Origin: Phytohabitans suffuscus
GTDB taxonomy: Bacteria > Actinomycetota > Actinomycetes > Mycobacteriales > Micromonosporaceae
Direction of reading: 5' to 3'
DNA length: 64,000 nt
Assembly: GCF_011764565.1 (NCBI RefSeq)
Contig: NZ_AP022871.1
Coordinates: 9,734,320 to 9,798,319 of the forward strand
Of this stretch, positions 17,607 to 26,814 are shown in pieces. Both the position numbers and the translations under genes were made by a program. The notes under the pieces were generated by a model. That model was not told where the DNA came from. It worked only from the letters and a program-made list of their open reading frames with translations, and did no database searches. Within the stretch, counting starts at the first letter, position 1, and the number at the start of each line of letters is the position of its first letter.

Positions 17607-19564
17607 TGACGCGGTATCTCGGCACCGGCCCTCGTGCCGCGGCCACGCGCCAGGAGGAGCAGCGGACGGGGCGGGCGGCCGCTGTCCGGGCGGCCCGCGC
17701 GGGCGGCCGCGCCGCGGCGGCGCTGGACCGGGCGGTCGCCCACCTGCGCCGCCTGCAGGACCCGCAGGGCTGGTGGAAGGGCGAGCTGCAGACCAACGTG
17801 ACCATGGACGCCGAAGACCTGCTGCTGCGCGAGTTCCTCGGCATCCGCGGCGAGCAGGAGACCGCGGAGGCGGCCCGGTGGATCCGGTCCCAGCAGCGCG
17901 ACGACGGCACGTGGGCCACCTTCCACGACGGCCCGTCCGATTTGTCCACCACGGTCGAGGCGTGGGTGGCGCTGCGGCTGGCCGGCGACCCGGCGGACGC
18001 GCCGCACATGGAACGGGCCAGCAGCTTCGTGGTCGCGTCCGGCGGGCTGGAGCGCACGCGGGTGTTCACCCGGATCTGGCTGGCCCTCTTCGGGCTGTGG
18101 CCGTGGGACGAGCTGCCCGAGCTGCCACCGGAAATGATCTTCCTGCCGAGGTGGTTCCCGCTCAACATCTACGACTGGGCCTGCTGGGCCCGGCAGACCG
18201 TGGTGCCGCTGACCGTCGTCGGCTCGCTGCGCCCGGTGCGGCCCCTGCCGTTCGGCGTCGACGAGCTGCGCACCGGCGGGCGGGCGGCCCCCGAACCCGG
18301 GTGGACCGCCGCCGGCGCGTTCCGCCGCCTGGACCGCGCGCTGCACTGGTACGCCCGGCGCCCGATCCGGCCGCTGCGCGAGCGGGCCCGGCGCCGGGCC
18401 GCGCGGTGGATCCTGGACCGGCAGGAGGCGGACGGGTCCTGGGGCGGCATCCAGCCGCCGTGGGTGTACTCGCTGCTCGCCCTGCACCTGCTCGGCCACC
18501 CGCTGGACCACCCGGCGCTGCGGGCCGGCCTGGCCGGGCTCGACCGCTTCACCGTCCGGGAGCTGACCGCGGACGGCTGGGTGCGCCGGCTGGAGGCGTG
18601 CCAGTCGCCGGTATGGGACACCGGGCTGGCCGTGACCGCCCTGCTCGACGCCGGTGTGGCGCCGGACGACCCGTCGGTCGTGCGCGCGGCCGGGTGGCTG
18701 CTGGACGAGCAGGTGCTGGTCACCGGCGACTGGGCGGTGCGCCGGCCGCGGCTGGCGCCGGGCGGCTGGGCGTTCGAGTTCGCCAACGACGGATACCCGG
18801 ACACCGACGACACCGCGGAGATCGTGCTGGCGCTGCGGCGCACCGCGTACCCGGACCGGGAGCGGCTGCGCGCGGCCGTCGACCGGGGCGTGGCCTGGAC
18901 CGCCGGCATGCGCTCGCGCGACGGCGGCTGGGCCGCGTTCGACGCCGACAACACCAGCACGCTCGCCAACAAGCTGCCGTTCTGCGACTTCGGCGAGGTC
19001 ATCGACCCGCCGTCCGCGGACGTCACGGCGCACGTGGTGGAGATGCTGGCCGCCGAAGGGCTGGCCGGCGGGGCGGAGTGCCGCCGCGGGGTGGCCTGGC
19101 TGCTGCGGGCGCAGGAGCCCGACGGTTCGTGGTTCGGCCGGTGGGGCGCCAACTACGTGTACGGCACCGGCGCCGCCGTGCCCGCCCTGGTGGCCGCCGG
19201 CACCGACCCGGCCGCCGAGCCGGTGCGGCGCGCCGTGCGGTGGCTGGAGGCGCACCAGAACCCGGACGGCGGCTGGGGCGAGGACCCGCGCTCGTACGGC
19301 GACCCGTCCCTGGCCGGCCGCGGCCCCTCGACCGCGTCGCAGACCGCGTGGGCGCTGCTGGCGCTGCTCGCCGCCGGCGAGACGTCGTCCACTGTGGAGC
19401 GTGGCGTGCGCTTCCTGGTCGACACCCAGCGCCCGGACGGCACGTGGGACGAGCCGCACTTCACCGGCACCGGCTTCCCCGGCGACTTCTTCATCAACTA
19501 CCACCTGTACCGGCTCGTCTTCCCCGTCTCGGCGCTCGGCCGGTACCTGGCGGGGCGCCGGTGA
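17606..19564 (+). CDS. shc: squalene-hopene cyclase
   Basis: Membrane-associated cyclase turning squalene into hopene/hopanol. About 652 residues, the normal length. It has the catalytic DTDD motif (GYPDTDDTAEI, near residue 398) and many QW repeats such as LQDPQGWW, QEADGSWGG, RSRDGGWAAF, QEPDGSWFGRWG and QNPDGGWGED. The C-terminal TGFPGDFFINYHLYR motif is present. The ATG at 17606 shares bases with the prenyl synthase stop; a GTG at 17603 is possible. The next gene begins within its stop codon. Confidence 0.97.
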   Translation: MTRYLGTGPRAAATRQEEQRTGRAAAVRAARAGGRAAAALDRAVAHLRRLQDPQGWWKGELQTNVTMDAEDLLLREFLGIRGEQETAEAARWIRSQQRDDGTWATFHDGPSDLSTTVEAWVALRLAGDPADAPHMERASSFVVASGGLERTRVFTRIWLALFGLWPWDELPELPPEMIFLPRWFPLNIYDWACWARQTVVPLTVVGSLRPVRPLPFGVDELRTGGRAAPEPGWTAAGAFRRLDRALHWYARRPIRPLRERARRRAARWILDRQEADGSWGGIQPPWVYSLLALHLLGHPLDHPALRAGLAGLDRFTVRELTADGWVRRLEACQSPVWDTGLAVTALLDAGVAPDDPSVVRAAGWLLDEQVLVTGDWAVRRPRLAPGGWAFEFANDGYPDTDDTAEIVLALRRTAYPDRERLRAAVDRGVAWTAGMRSRDGGWAAFDADNTSTLANKLPFCDFGEVIDPPSADVTAHVVEMLAAEGLAGGAECRRGVAWLLRAQEPDGSWFGRWGANYVYGTGAAVPALVAAGTDPAAEPVRRAVRWLEAHQNPDGGWGEDPRSYGDPSLAGRGPSTASQTAWALLALLAAGETSSTVERGVRFLVDTQRPDGTWDEPHFTGTGFPGDFFINYHLYRLVFPVSALGRYLAGRR

Positions 19565-20403
19565 CCGGCCCGGCCACGGTCTACACCCCGCTGCTGGTGG
19601 AGCGGGTGGCCCTGCGGGGCGCGGGGGCCGGCCTGCGCGTCACGCGTACCGGCATGGGCCCGCGGCGGGCGAAGGCGGCGCGCTCCGCGACCGGACCGGT
19701 CCTCGTCGCCGGCGTGGGCGGCGGCCTGGCGCCCGGTCTCGCCGCCGGCGACCTCGTGGTGGCCAGCGAGGTGGGCGGCGAGATGGGCGGCGACGGCGTG
19801 GTGGTGAGCCCGTCCGCGCCGCTGCTGGCCGGCGCGCTGCGGCGGCTCGGGCTGCGGGCGCACGTCGGCCCCGTCCTGTCCACCCGGCGGCTGTGGAAGG
19901 GTGCCGCCGACGCGGCCGCCGTCGACATGGAGTCGGCCTGGCTCGCGCCGGACCCCGGCACCCCGTTCGCCGTCGTGCGCGCCGTGGTCGACACCCCGGA
20001 CCATCCACTGTGGAGCTTTCGTACGCCGGCGCGCGGCGTCCGGGCGCTGCGGGCGCTGCGCCGCGCGGTGCCGGCCCTGCGGTGGTGGGCGGCCGCGACC
20101 GGCGCCCGGCAGGTGCTGCTGGCCGACCCGCGCCCGTTCCACCCCGGCGAGTGCGACCTGGTCCTGGTGGCCGGCCGCTCCGACGCCGGGCGGCTCGTCG
20201 AGGTCGCCGGGCGGGAGGGCGTGCCGGCGTACCAGGTCGACGACGTCGGGCAGGTCGACCTGCGCTGGCTGGCCGGCGCCGCCCGGTTGGGCGTCGTCAC
20301 CGCGGAAACCCCGTCGCCGCCGCTGGTCGGCGACCTCGTCCACTGCCTGTCCGGCCTCGGCCCGGTGACCGTGCGTTCCCCGCTGCCCAGGGAGGTGACC
20401 TGA
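19561..20403 (+). CDS. hpnG: HpnG-like phosphorylase fused to the C-terminal domain of IspH
   Basis: 280 residues, two parts. Residues about 1-185 resemble the purine-nucleoside-phosphorylase-like HpnG, which removes adenine from adenosylhopane: VAGVGGGLAPGLAAGDLVVASEV, then AAAVDMESAW, then FAVVRAVVDTPDHPLW. Residues about 195-275 (CDLVLVAGRSDAGRLVEVA, GVPAYQVDDVGQVDLRWL, LGVVTAETPSP) match the third domain of IspH. The cluster-ligating Cys residues and the first two IspH domains are absent, so this part is unlikely to be catalytic. Genes annotated as IspH-like occur in other actinobacterial hopanoid clusters, so the fusion may be lineage-typical. GTG start overlaps the shc stop. Confidence 0.8.
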   Translation: MTGPATVYTPLLVERVALRGAGAGLRVTRTGMGPRRAKAARSATGPVLVAGVGGGLAPGLAAGDLVVASEVGGEMGGDGVVVSPSAPLLAGALRRLGLRAHVGPVLSTRRLWKGAADAAAVDMESAWLAPDPGTPFAVVRAVVDTPDHPLWSFRTPARGVRALRALRRAVPALRWWAAATGARQVLLADPRPFHPGECDLVLVAGRSDAGRLVEVAGREGVPAYQVDDVGQVDLRWLAGAARLGVVTAETPSPPLVGDLVHCLSGLGPVTVRSPLPREVT

Positions 20404-20405
20404 CG

Positions 20406-21410
20406 ATGGCGATGCCGCTGCGTCAGACGATTCGGCTCGGTGGCTACCTGCTCAAGCAGAAGCTGCTGCGCAAGGAGAAGTTCGCGCTGCTGGTGGAGCT
20501 CGAACCGCTTTTCGCGTGCAACCTCAAGTGCGCCGGATGCGGCAAGATCGCCCAGCCGGCGTCGCTGCTCAAGCAGCGGATGCCGGTCGAGCAGGCGGTC
20601 GCCGCGATCGAGGAGAGCGGCGCGCCGATGGTCTCGATCGCCGGCGGCGAGCCGCTGATGCACCCGCAGATCGACGAGATCACCCGGCAGCTGCTGGACC
20701 GCCACAAGATCGTGTTCCTGTGCACCAACGCGCTGCTGCTCCCCAAGCACCTGCACCGGTTCCGGCCGCACCGCGACTTCGCGTGGATGGTGCACATCGA
20801 CGGGCTGCGCGAGCGGCACGACGCCTCCGTCGACAAGGAGGGCGGCTTCGACGCGGCGGTCGCGGCCATCCGCCAGGCCAAGGCCGCCGGCTTCCGGGTG
20901 ATGACCAACACCACGTTCTTCAGCTCCGACACGCCGCAGGACGTGGTCGGCGTGCTCGACTACCTCAACGACGAGCTCGGCGTCGACAACATGCAGATCT
21001 CGCCGGCGTACGCGTACGAGAAGGCACCGGACCAGGAGCACTGGCTCGGCGTCGACGAGACCCGGGCGCTGTTCCGCAAGGCGTTCGGCGACGGTCGGCG
21101 CAAGCGCTGGCGGCTCAACCACTCCCCCGTCTTCCTGGACTTCCTGGAGGGCCGGCGGGAGCTGTCCTGCACGGCGTGGGGCATCCCGTCCTACTCCCTG
21201 CTCGGCTGGCAGCGCCCGTGCTACCTGCTCGACGACGGGTACGCCGGTTCGTACCGGGAGCTGGTCGAGCAGACCGACTGGTCCGCGTTCGGCCGTGGCC
21301 GCGACCCGCGCTGCGCCAACTGCATGGCCCACTGCGGGTACGAGCCGACCGCGGTGATCGCGACGATGGGCTCACTGCGGGAGTCGCTGCGCGCCGCCGT
21401 CGGCGGCTGA
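20406..21410 (+). CDS. hpnH: adenosylhopane synthase HpnH (radical SAM)
   Basis: Radical SAM enzyme that adds the 5'-deoxyadenosyl group to hopene, opening the route to C35 hopanoids. 334 residues with the iron-sulfur motif CNLKCAGC (Cys 38, 42, 45), SAM-binding IAGGEPLMHPQI, and a Cys-rich C-terminus (CANCMAHCGYEPTA). ATG at 20406 with GGGAGGTGACC upstream, 2 bases after the preceding stop. Last gene of the hopanoid operon; its 3' end overlaps the convergent kinase gene by 39 bases. Confidence 0.96.
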   Translation: MAMPLRQTIRLGGYLLKQKLLRKEKFALLVELEPLFACNLKCAGCGKIAQPASLLKQRMPVEQAVAAIEESGAPMVSIAGGEPLMHPQIDEITRQLLDRHKIVFLCTNALLLPKHLHRFRPHRDFAWMVHIDGLRERHDASVDKEGGFDAAVAAIRQAKAAGFRVMTNTTFFSSDTPQDVVGVLDYLNDELGVDNMQISPAYAYEKAPDQEHWLGVDETRALFRKAFGDGRRKRWRLNHSPVFLDFLEGRRELSCTAWGIPSYSLLGWQRPCYLLDDGYAGSYRELVEQTDWSAFGRGRDPRCANCMAHCGYEPTAVIATMGSLRESLRAAVGG

Positions 21411-22366
21411 ACGCGGGCGCGCCCCGGCGGCCAGCGGCAGGGCCAGCCGGACCTCGGTGCCGCCGTCCGGGCCGCGACCCACGGTGAGCGTGGCGCCGAC
21501 GAGCAGGGCCCGCTCGCGCATACCCCGGATGCCGGCGCCCTCGGCGGCCGCGCCCAGGCCCTTGCCGTCGTCGCCGACGCACAGCTCGGCCCCGGCCGGG
21601 GTGCGGCGCAGCGCGAGGTCGACCCGGCTGGCACCGGCGTGCCGGGCGGTGTTGGTCAGCGCCTCCTGGGCGACCCGGTAGACGACCAGCTCGGCCTCCT
21701 CGTCCAGCCCGGACAGGTCGCCGTCGAAGTGCTGCCGCACCGCCGCACCGCCGCGCCGCGACACCTCGGCGGCGAGGGCGCGCAGCGCGCTGACCAGGCC
21801 CAGCTCCTCCAGCACCCCGGGCGCAGCCGCCGCGCGATACGCCGGATCTCGTCCAGCCCGTCGCGGGTGGTCTCCCGCGCCTGGAGCAGGTCGCCGCGCA
21901 GCGGCTCGGGCGCCCGGTCGGCGACCCGCTTCAGCTCCAGGACCACCGCGGTCAGCGTCTGGCCGACCTCGTCGTGCAGCTCCCGGGCGATACGGCGGCG
22001 CTCCCCCTCCTGGGCGGACAGGGCGCGCGCCGCGCTCGTGGCCCGCTCGGCCTCCAGCCGGTCGAGCATCGCGTTGAACGTGCGGATCAGGTCGGCGATC
22101 CCGGCGTGGCCGGTCACCTCGGGGCGCGGGCCGGGCCGCAGCAGGTCGATGGTCGCCATCGTCCGGGTCAGCCGCCGCAGCGGGGCGAGGCCGATGCGCA
22201 CCAGCGCCGCGTTGGCCAGCAGCATCGCCGCCAGGCCGGCGGCGAGGATGACCGCCTCCGCCGGCAGCACCGGCGTCGAGACCGTGACCGGGCTGAGCGC
22301 GAGCAGCACCGCGGCCGCCACCAGGACGGCGGCGTTGAGCAGGAAGATCCGCCAGAACATCGACAC
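21372..22366 (-). CDS. NarL-type sensor histidine kinase (orphan paralogue), apparent -1 frameshift
   Basis: Membrane sensor kinase, 331 residues when restored. Order: two N-terminal membrane helices (FWRIFLLNAAVL, AEAVILAAGLAAMLLANAAL), a HAMP region, HisKA_3 with phospho-His (ERRRIARELHDEVGQTLTAV) and a HATPase domain (NTARHAGAS, GDDGKGLG, GAGIRGMRERA). Nearly identical in layout to the kinase at 26811-27769. Comparison shows CCCC at 21815-21818 where the paralogue has CCCCC; adding that base joins the frames. No response regulator is adjacent, so it may feed the regulator at 26164. Start taken as GTG 22366 by homology. Confidence 0.85.
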
Positions 22367-22437
22367 GGGCCGCACCCCTCTCCCCCTCCGTCCTACCACC
22401 CGTCGAGCCCGGTGACATCCGGCGGCCGCGGGCGCGT

Positions 22438-23600
22438 TCAGCCCGGCACGGCCTGGCGGTGGCGGTACAGCAGCGGCTCGACGACCCGGGCGGCCAGCGG
22501 CGCGACGATCGCCAGGATCAGCACGTACGCGGCGGCGAGCGGGCCCAGGCTGGCGTGGGCGCCGGCGGCCACGGCGAGACCGGCGATGACGATGTTGAAC
22601 TCGCCGCGCGGGATCAGCGCCGCGCCGGCCCGGGCCCGACCGGACCGGCCGATGCCGGCCCGCCGCGCCGCCAGCCAGCCGGTGGCGAACTTGGTCCCCA
22701 TGCCGACCGCCGCGAGCAGCAGCGCGAGGCCGATCACGGGTGGCAGGTCGGCCGGGTTGGTCGACAGGCCGAAGAAGACGAAGAAGACCGCGGCGAACAG
22801 GTCGCGCAGGGGCTGAGCAGCTCCCGGGCGTTGTGCGCGAGCGGGCCGGACAGCGCGATGCCGACCAGGAACGCGCCGACCGCGGCGGAGACCTGCAGGC
22901 TCTGCGCGATGCCGGCGACGAGCACGGTGAGGCCGAGCACCTTCAGCAGCAGCACCTCCTGGCTCGGGCTGTCGACGAACGCCTCGACCGCGCGGCCGAA
23001 CCGCAGCGCGACGAACAGCACGACCGCGACCGTGCCGGCGGCGACGGCCAGCGCCACCGAGCCGCCGATCAGGCCGGTGCCGGCGAGGACCGCGGTGAGG
23101 ATCGGCAGGTACAGCGCCATCGCCAGGTCCTCCATCACCAGCAGCGAGAGCACCACCGGGGTCTCCCGGTTGCCGATCCAGTCCAGATCGGACAGTACCT
23201 TCGCCGCGATGCCCGAGGAGGTCACGTAGGTGACGCCGCCGAGCACGAGCGCCGCCACCGGCCCCCAGCCCAGCAGCAGCGCCACCAGGACGCCGGGCGC
23301 GGCGTTGAGGACGAGGTCGACCAGCCCGCCGAACGCCGACGTGCGCAGCGTGCCCACCAGCTCCGGCGCGGTGTACTCCAGGCCGAGCGTGAACAGCAGC
23401 AGGATCACGCCGATCTCGGCGCCGGTCGCGATGAACTCCTCGGTCGCGCCCAGCGGCAGCAGGCCGCCCTGGCCGAACGCGAGCCCGGCCAGCAGGTACA
23501 GCGGGATCGGCGAGATCTGGAACCGGATCGCGAGCGCACCCAGCAGGCCGAGGCCGAGCAGTACCGCGCCGAACTCGACCAGCAGAAGGGAACCGTGCAC
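22438..23600 (-). CDS. cation/H+ antiporter, CPA2 (KhtU/KefB-like), apparent -1 frameshift
   Basis: Integral membrane antiporter of about 387 residues with 12-13 helices. Conserved phrases: FQISPIPLYLLAGLAFGQGG, FTLGLEYTAPEL, TYVTSSGIAAKVLSDL and the C-terminal IPRGEFNIVIAGLA. It stops short of a TrkA-N domain; the regulatory domain is the separate upstream gene, as in the Bacillus KhtTU potassium/proton antiporter. Frames split at NARELLSP/LRDLFAAV. One extra base in the GGGG run at 22809-22812 restores the protein. The partner gene ends 6 bases upstream, so they form an operon. Confidence 0.85.
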
Positions 23601-23606
23601 GCCCGC

Positions 23607-24092
23607 TCAGCCTCGCGCCAGGATGTCGCCGACCGCGGCGGTGCCCTCGGCGGTGCCGACCACCACGACGATGTCGCCGGCGTGGAACTGGAAGTCCGGG
23701 CGCGGGCTGGCCATCACGTCGTTTCCGCGCACCACGGCCACGATCGACGCCGCCGTGCGGGTGCGGGCGCGGGTGTCGCCGAGGGTACGGCCGTCGTACG
23801 GGCTGCCCGTGACGATCGGTATCTGCTCGGTCACCAGGCCCTCGACCTGGCGCTGCAGCTCGCTGAAACGCTCCACCACGCGCGCGGTGGCGAGCAGCTC
23901 GGCCATGCCGTCGGCCTCTTCGGCGCTCAGCGTGAGGGTCACCGCCGCGGTGTCCGGGTCCCGCCGGTCGTAGATCACGACCTCTCGCCGACCGGTGCGG
24001 TGCGACACGATGCCCACCCGCCGTCCCCGCTCGGTGACGAACTCGTGCCGCAGCCCGATGCCGGGCAGCGGCGTGCGGTGCACCTCCAACAC
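23607..24092 (-). CDS. antiporter regulatory subunit with TrkA-C domain (KhtT-like)
   Basis: Soluble regulator of 161 residues. The N-terminal region (VHRTPLPGIGLRHEFVTERG) and the C-terminal RCK_C/TrkA-C domain (IVAVVRGNDVMASPRPDFQF, AGDIVVVVGTAEG) match KhtT-like proteins, which sense ligands and gate the paired antiporter. It lies immediately before the antiporter gene on the same strand. The GTG at 24092 was picked for its GGGAGAGGGG leader; a TTG at 24095 is possible. A paralogue is encoded at 24664-25164. Confidence 0.85.
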   Translation of the reverse strand: MLEVHRTPLPGIGLRHEFVTERGRRVGIVSHRTGRREVVIYDRRDPDTAAVTLTLSAEEADGMAELLATARVVERFSELQRQVEGLVTEQIPIVTGSPYDGRTLGDTRARTRTAASIVAVVRGNDVMASPRPDFQFHAGDIVVVVGTAEGTAAVGDILARG

Positions 24093-24280
24093 CAACCCCT
24101 CTCCCTTGTCCGGGCGCGGCGGCAGGCGGCACGCCGAACAGACGGCGCGCCAGAGCGGACGACCCGGATGCGAATGGCCGCATGGCCTCGACCTGCTTAC
24201 ACCACGCGAATGACGGTTTCAACGGAAGGGACCTTGGGAGAGGCGACAAACACCGAACCGGCGCGGTGCGTGGGCCAGAA

Positions 24281-24298
24281 ATGGGTGTCAGCACGTAT
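24281..24298 (+). promoter_or_regulatory. ATGGGTGCC-type operator, site 1
   Basis: ATGGGTGTCAGCACGTAT, a 15/18 match to the consensus ATGGGTGCCGGCACCGAT found seven times between 24.2 and 28.8 kb. Its centre lies 76 bases before the ATG at 24366. Confidence 0.65.
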
Positions 24299-24365
24299 TG
24301 CGCCGTCGCGCTTTGGTCCGGAACGGTCGTGGCACACAACTCAAGACGACATCAGGAGAGTGCGC

Positions 24366-24691
24366 ATGGCGACCTACTCCGATGAGCTTGTCGGTCGGGC
24401 GCTACACGCCCACGACAGTCGACCGGTCGGGCTGATCACCGCCGTCTACCGGTACCCCGTCGACCTGGACGCCCCTGGGGCGCGGTCGCGGTCAGCGCCG
24501 GATGGCTGCGCGGCTCGCACCTCGTCGACCTGGAGCGGGCGGCGCCGGTCGGCGGCGTCCTGACCGTCCCGCACGACCGCCTCACCATCACCAGCTCGCC
24601 GCGCTTCTTCGCGCTGTCCGGCGGCACGCTCTCGGCGCGCGACGCGGCCAGGGTCCGCGCGCACTACTGGGGCGCGAACCGGCCGGCCTGA
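24366..24691 (+). CDS. PRC-barrel-like/DUF2171-type stress protein, apparent -1 frameshift
   Basis: Small soluble protein, 108 residues when restored, paralogous to the one at 28241-28567. Shared motifs: ELVGRALHAHDSRPVG, AVYRYPVDLDAP, GSHLVDLERA, LTVPHDRLTI and the ending VRAHYWGANRPA. The fold is probably a small beta-barrel like PRC or DUF2171 domains. The two frames meet at GGGG (24477-24480); one added G gives a sequence collinear with the paralogue. It lies 76 bases from operator site 1 and overlaps the convergent TrkA-C gene by 28 bases. Confidence 0.75.
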
Positions 24692-25164
24692 CCGGCGCCG
24701 CTCGGCACGCCCGCCGGTTCGAGCAGGCGGGCGACGGCGTCGACCGCGTCCGCGGAGCCGGCCACCACGATCGAGTCGCCGTCGCGCAGCTCGGTGCCCT
24801 CGTCGGGCCAGCTGACGAGGTCGCCGTCGCGGACCAGCGCGATCACCCGGGCGTCGAGCGTGCCGACGCGGCGGCCGACGACCGGCGAGCCGGCGGCGAC
24901 CGCGAGGCGGGCCACGTGCGGGCCGCTGGACACGGGGGTGACGTGCTCGACGGTCACCGTGGGGTGCAGCAGGTCGACCAGGTGGTGCGCCTCGTCCGGG
25001 TCGAGCGTCGCGGCGCGGTGCACGGCCTGCGGGTCGTCGTCCCGGTACAGCGCGAGCGTGCGCAGCCCGTCGCGGCGCTGGATCACACCCACCCGTTGCC
25101 CGGCGCGCGTGGTGAAGGCGTGCAGCGTGCCGATGCCGGGGAGCTCGTGCCGGTCGATCCGCAT
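24664..25164 (-). CDS. TrkA-C domain protein (KhtT-like paralogue)
   Basis: 166-residue soluble protein with the same plan as the KhtT-like protein at 23607: N-terminal IDRHELPGIGTLHAFTTRAG, and a C-terminal RCK_C domain (VIALVRDGDLVSWPDEGTEL, GDSIVVAGSADAV). Likely a ligand-sensing regulator of a cation transporter, possibly the neighbouring antiporter (inference). ATG 25164 with GGGAGG seven bases upstream. An ATGGGTGCC-type operator lies about 72 bases upstream. Confidence 0.8.
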   Translation of the reverse strand: MRIDRHELPGIGTLHAFTTRAGQRVGVIQRRDGLRTLALYRDDDPQAVHRAATLDPDEAHHLVDLLHPTVTVEHVTPVSSGPHVARLAVAAGSPVVGRRVGTLDARVIALVRDGDLVSWPDEGTELRDGDSIVVAGSADAVDAVARLLEPAGVPSGAGQAGRFAPQ

Positions 25165-25227
25165 GACGCGCCTCCCGAGGTAGATGCAGCCGATGGGCAA
25201 TGGTCGCTCGGATCACCGCGACCGGAC

Positions 25228-25245
25228 ATCGGCCGCGGCACCCAT
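25228..25245 (-). promoter_or_regulatory. ATGGGTGCC-type operator, site 2
   Basis: On the minus strand ATGGGTGCCGCGGCCGAT, about 72 bases before the TrkA-C gene start at 25164, close to the 76-base spacing of sites 1 and 5. Confidence 0.6.
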
Positions 25246-25262
25246 CTGCGTACGGCGATGAA

Positions 25263-25280
25263 ATGGGTGCCAGCACCTAT
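25263..25280 (+). promoter_or_regulatory. ATGGGTGCC-type operator, site 3
   Basis: ATGGGTGCCAGCACCTAT, 35 bases from site 2 and in opposite orientation, upstream of the recombinase-like gene at 25427. Confidence 0.65.
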
Positions 25281-25426
25281 TGTGCGGGCGGGCCCGCTCC
25301 GGTGAGCTTGCGGCGGGTCGCGCGGCGCCGCGGCGGGGAGCCGGCTCTCCTCGGGCGGCATCCGGCTCCGGCCGCCGCGCCGGCCCGCCATCCCGGCCAG
25401 TCGAAGGGGCTCACGACGGCAGCGCC

Positions 25427-26139
25427 ATGGCCAACCACGACTACGTCATCCGGCTCGCCGCGTCGTTCGCGGACAAGCATCCCGAGTACGGCGCGGCCGT
25501 GGCCGACTGGCTGGCCTGGTGCCTGCCCAGAGGCGTCGACCCGGTGCGCCCGGGCGGTCGCGTCGTCGACCTCTACCAGGGTCAGGCACCCCACGGCCCG
25601 GAGCCGATGCTCAGCTGGCTGGACTGGTCGCGCCCGCACCGGTCCCCGCTCGGGGCAGGGTGCCGCGGCGGCGGCCCGCCACCATGCTGACGGTCGACCA
25701 GACCAGGCGCCTGCTGCGGACCGCCGAGCAGCACGCCGGGGAGCCCGCCACGGTCGCGCTCTTCCTGCTGGCGACCACCGACGCGATCCAGCTCCAGCAG
25801 ATCTGCCGGCTCGACGTGGCCGACGTCGACGCCATGTCGGGCGGGACCAGCCGCCTCGCCCTGCGCCTGCTCGGCGGCTCCGTGCTCGTCCTGCCGCCGG
25901 TGGTGACCAGGCAGGTCAGCGCCCACCTCGCCGCCTACCCGCGGGCGCGGGAGCTCAGTGCCGGCGACGGCCCGCGGCGGGTGCCGCTGCTGCGCAACCG
26001 GGTCGGCGGCCGCACCAGCCCGAGCGCGCTCGGGCACGGTATCCGGCGCATCGCGGCCGGCGCCGACCACGACATCCGGTCGCTCGCGCATCGGATCACC
26101 CCGGGCTGGCTCAGCGTGGTCGACCTGTTCACCTGGTAG
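25427..26139 (+). CDS. degenerate tyrosine-recombinase-like protein, probable -1 frameshift
   Basis: Two overlapping reading frames, 25427-25690 (ANHDYVIRLAASFADKHPEY start) and 25684-26139 (LTVDQTRRLLRTAEQHAGEP start), would join into a 237-residue protein if one base is missing near the CCCC at 25644-25647. The second part has the linker, TVALFLLATTDAIQLQQICR and DVADVD pattern of integrase catalytic domains. However, the TGLR catalytic Arg and a clear HxxR...Y set are absent, so it is unlikely to recombine DNA. Two separate coupled genes are an alternative. Operator site 3 lies about 155 bases upstream. Confidence 0.45.
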
Positions 26140-26168
26140 GGGCTCAGGTCATCTGGTAGGGGCTCAGG
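26133..26168. repeat. 20-bp tandem duplication across two convergent stop codons
   Basis: CTGGTAGGGGCTCAGG occurs at 26133-26148 and 26153-26168. The first copy contains the TAG stop of the plus-strand gene and the second contains the TGA stop of the response regulator on the minus strand. Confidence 0.8.
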
Positions 26169-26814
26169 GCTCGATGAGGCCGGCCCGGATCGCGTACCGG
26201 GTCAGCTCCAGGCGGTCCTTGAGCCCGAGCTTCTGCAGCATGTTGGCGCGGTGGCGCTCGACGGTCTTGACGCTGATGACCAGGATGTCGGCGATCTGCT
26301 TGGAAGAGTGGCCCTCGGCGACGAGCTTGAGCACCTCCTCCTCGCGGTCGGTGATGGCCTTGGCCGGCACCGGCTCGCCGTGGCGGGCGCGGTCGAGGTA
26401 GTTGCGGATGAGCGCGTTGACCGCGCCCGGGTAGAGGAACGGCTCGTCGCGCATCGCGGCCCGGCAGGCGTGCAGCAGGTCGCGGTCGGCGACGGACTTC
26501 AACACGTACCCGCTGGCGCCGGCCCGCAGCGCCTCGAAGAAGAACTGCTCGTTGTCGTACATGGTCAGGATCAGGATGCGCAGCTCGGGCTGGAGGCGGG
26601 TCAGCTCGCGGGCGGCCTGCAGCCCGGTGAGCCGGGGCATGGCGATGTCGAGGATGGCCAGGTCGGGCCGGGTGGCGCGGGCCTTCTCGACCGCCTCGGC
26701 GCCGTCGCCGGCCTCCGCCACCACCGACAGGTCGGGCTCGCCGTCGAGGATGAGGCGCACTCCCCGGCGTACCAGCGCGTGGTCGTCGGCGAGCAGGATC
26801 CGGGTCGTTGTCAT
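26164..26814 (-). CDS. NarL/LuxR-family response regulator
   Basis: 216-residue two-component regulator. The receiver domain has the acidic pair in LLADDHALVRRG, phospho-acceptor Asp in LAILDIAMPRL and the Lys in GYVLKSV. The C-terminal LuxR helix-turn-helix is AITDREEEVLKLVAEGHSSK followed by QIADILVISVKTVERHR. Its ATG overlaps the kinase stop (ATGA), so kinase and regulator are coupled. It is the only response regulator in the stress island and a good candidate for binding the seven ATGGGTGCC-type palindromes (inference). Confidence 0.92.
   Translation of the reverse strand: MTTTRILLADDHALVRRGVRLILDGEPDLSVVAEAGDGAEAVEKARATRPDLAILDIAMPRLTGLQAARELTRLQPELRILILTMYDNEQFFFEALRAGASGYVLKSVADRDLLHACRAAMRDEPFLYPGAVNALIRNYLDRARHGEPVPAKAITDREEEVLKLVAEGHSSKQIADILVISVKTVERHRANMLQKLGLKDRLELTRYAIRAGLIEP

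Noticed and set aside
25427..26139. Active integrase and attachment site
   Set aside because: Catalytic Arg and Tyr region not found, no tRNA gene or repeat attL/attR nearby.
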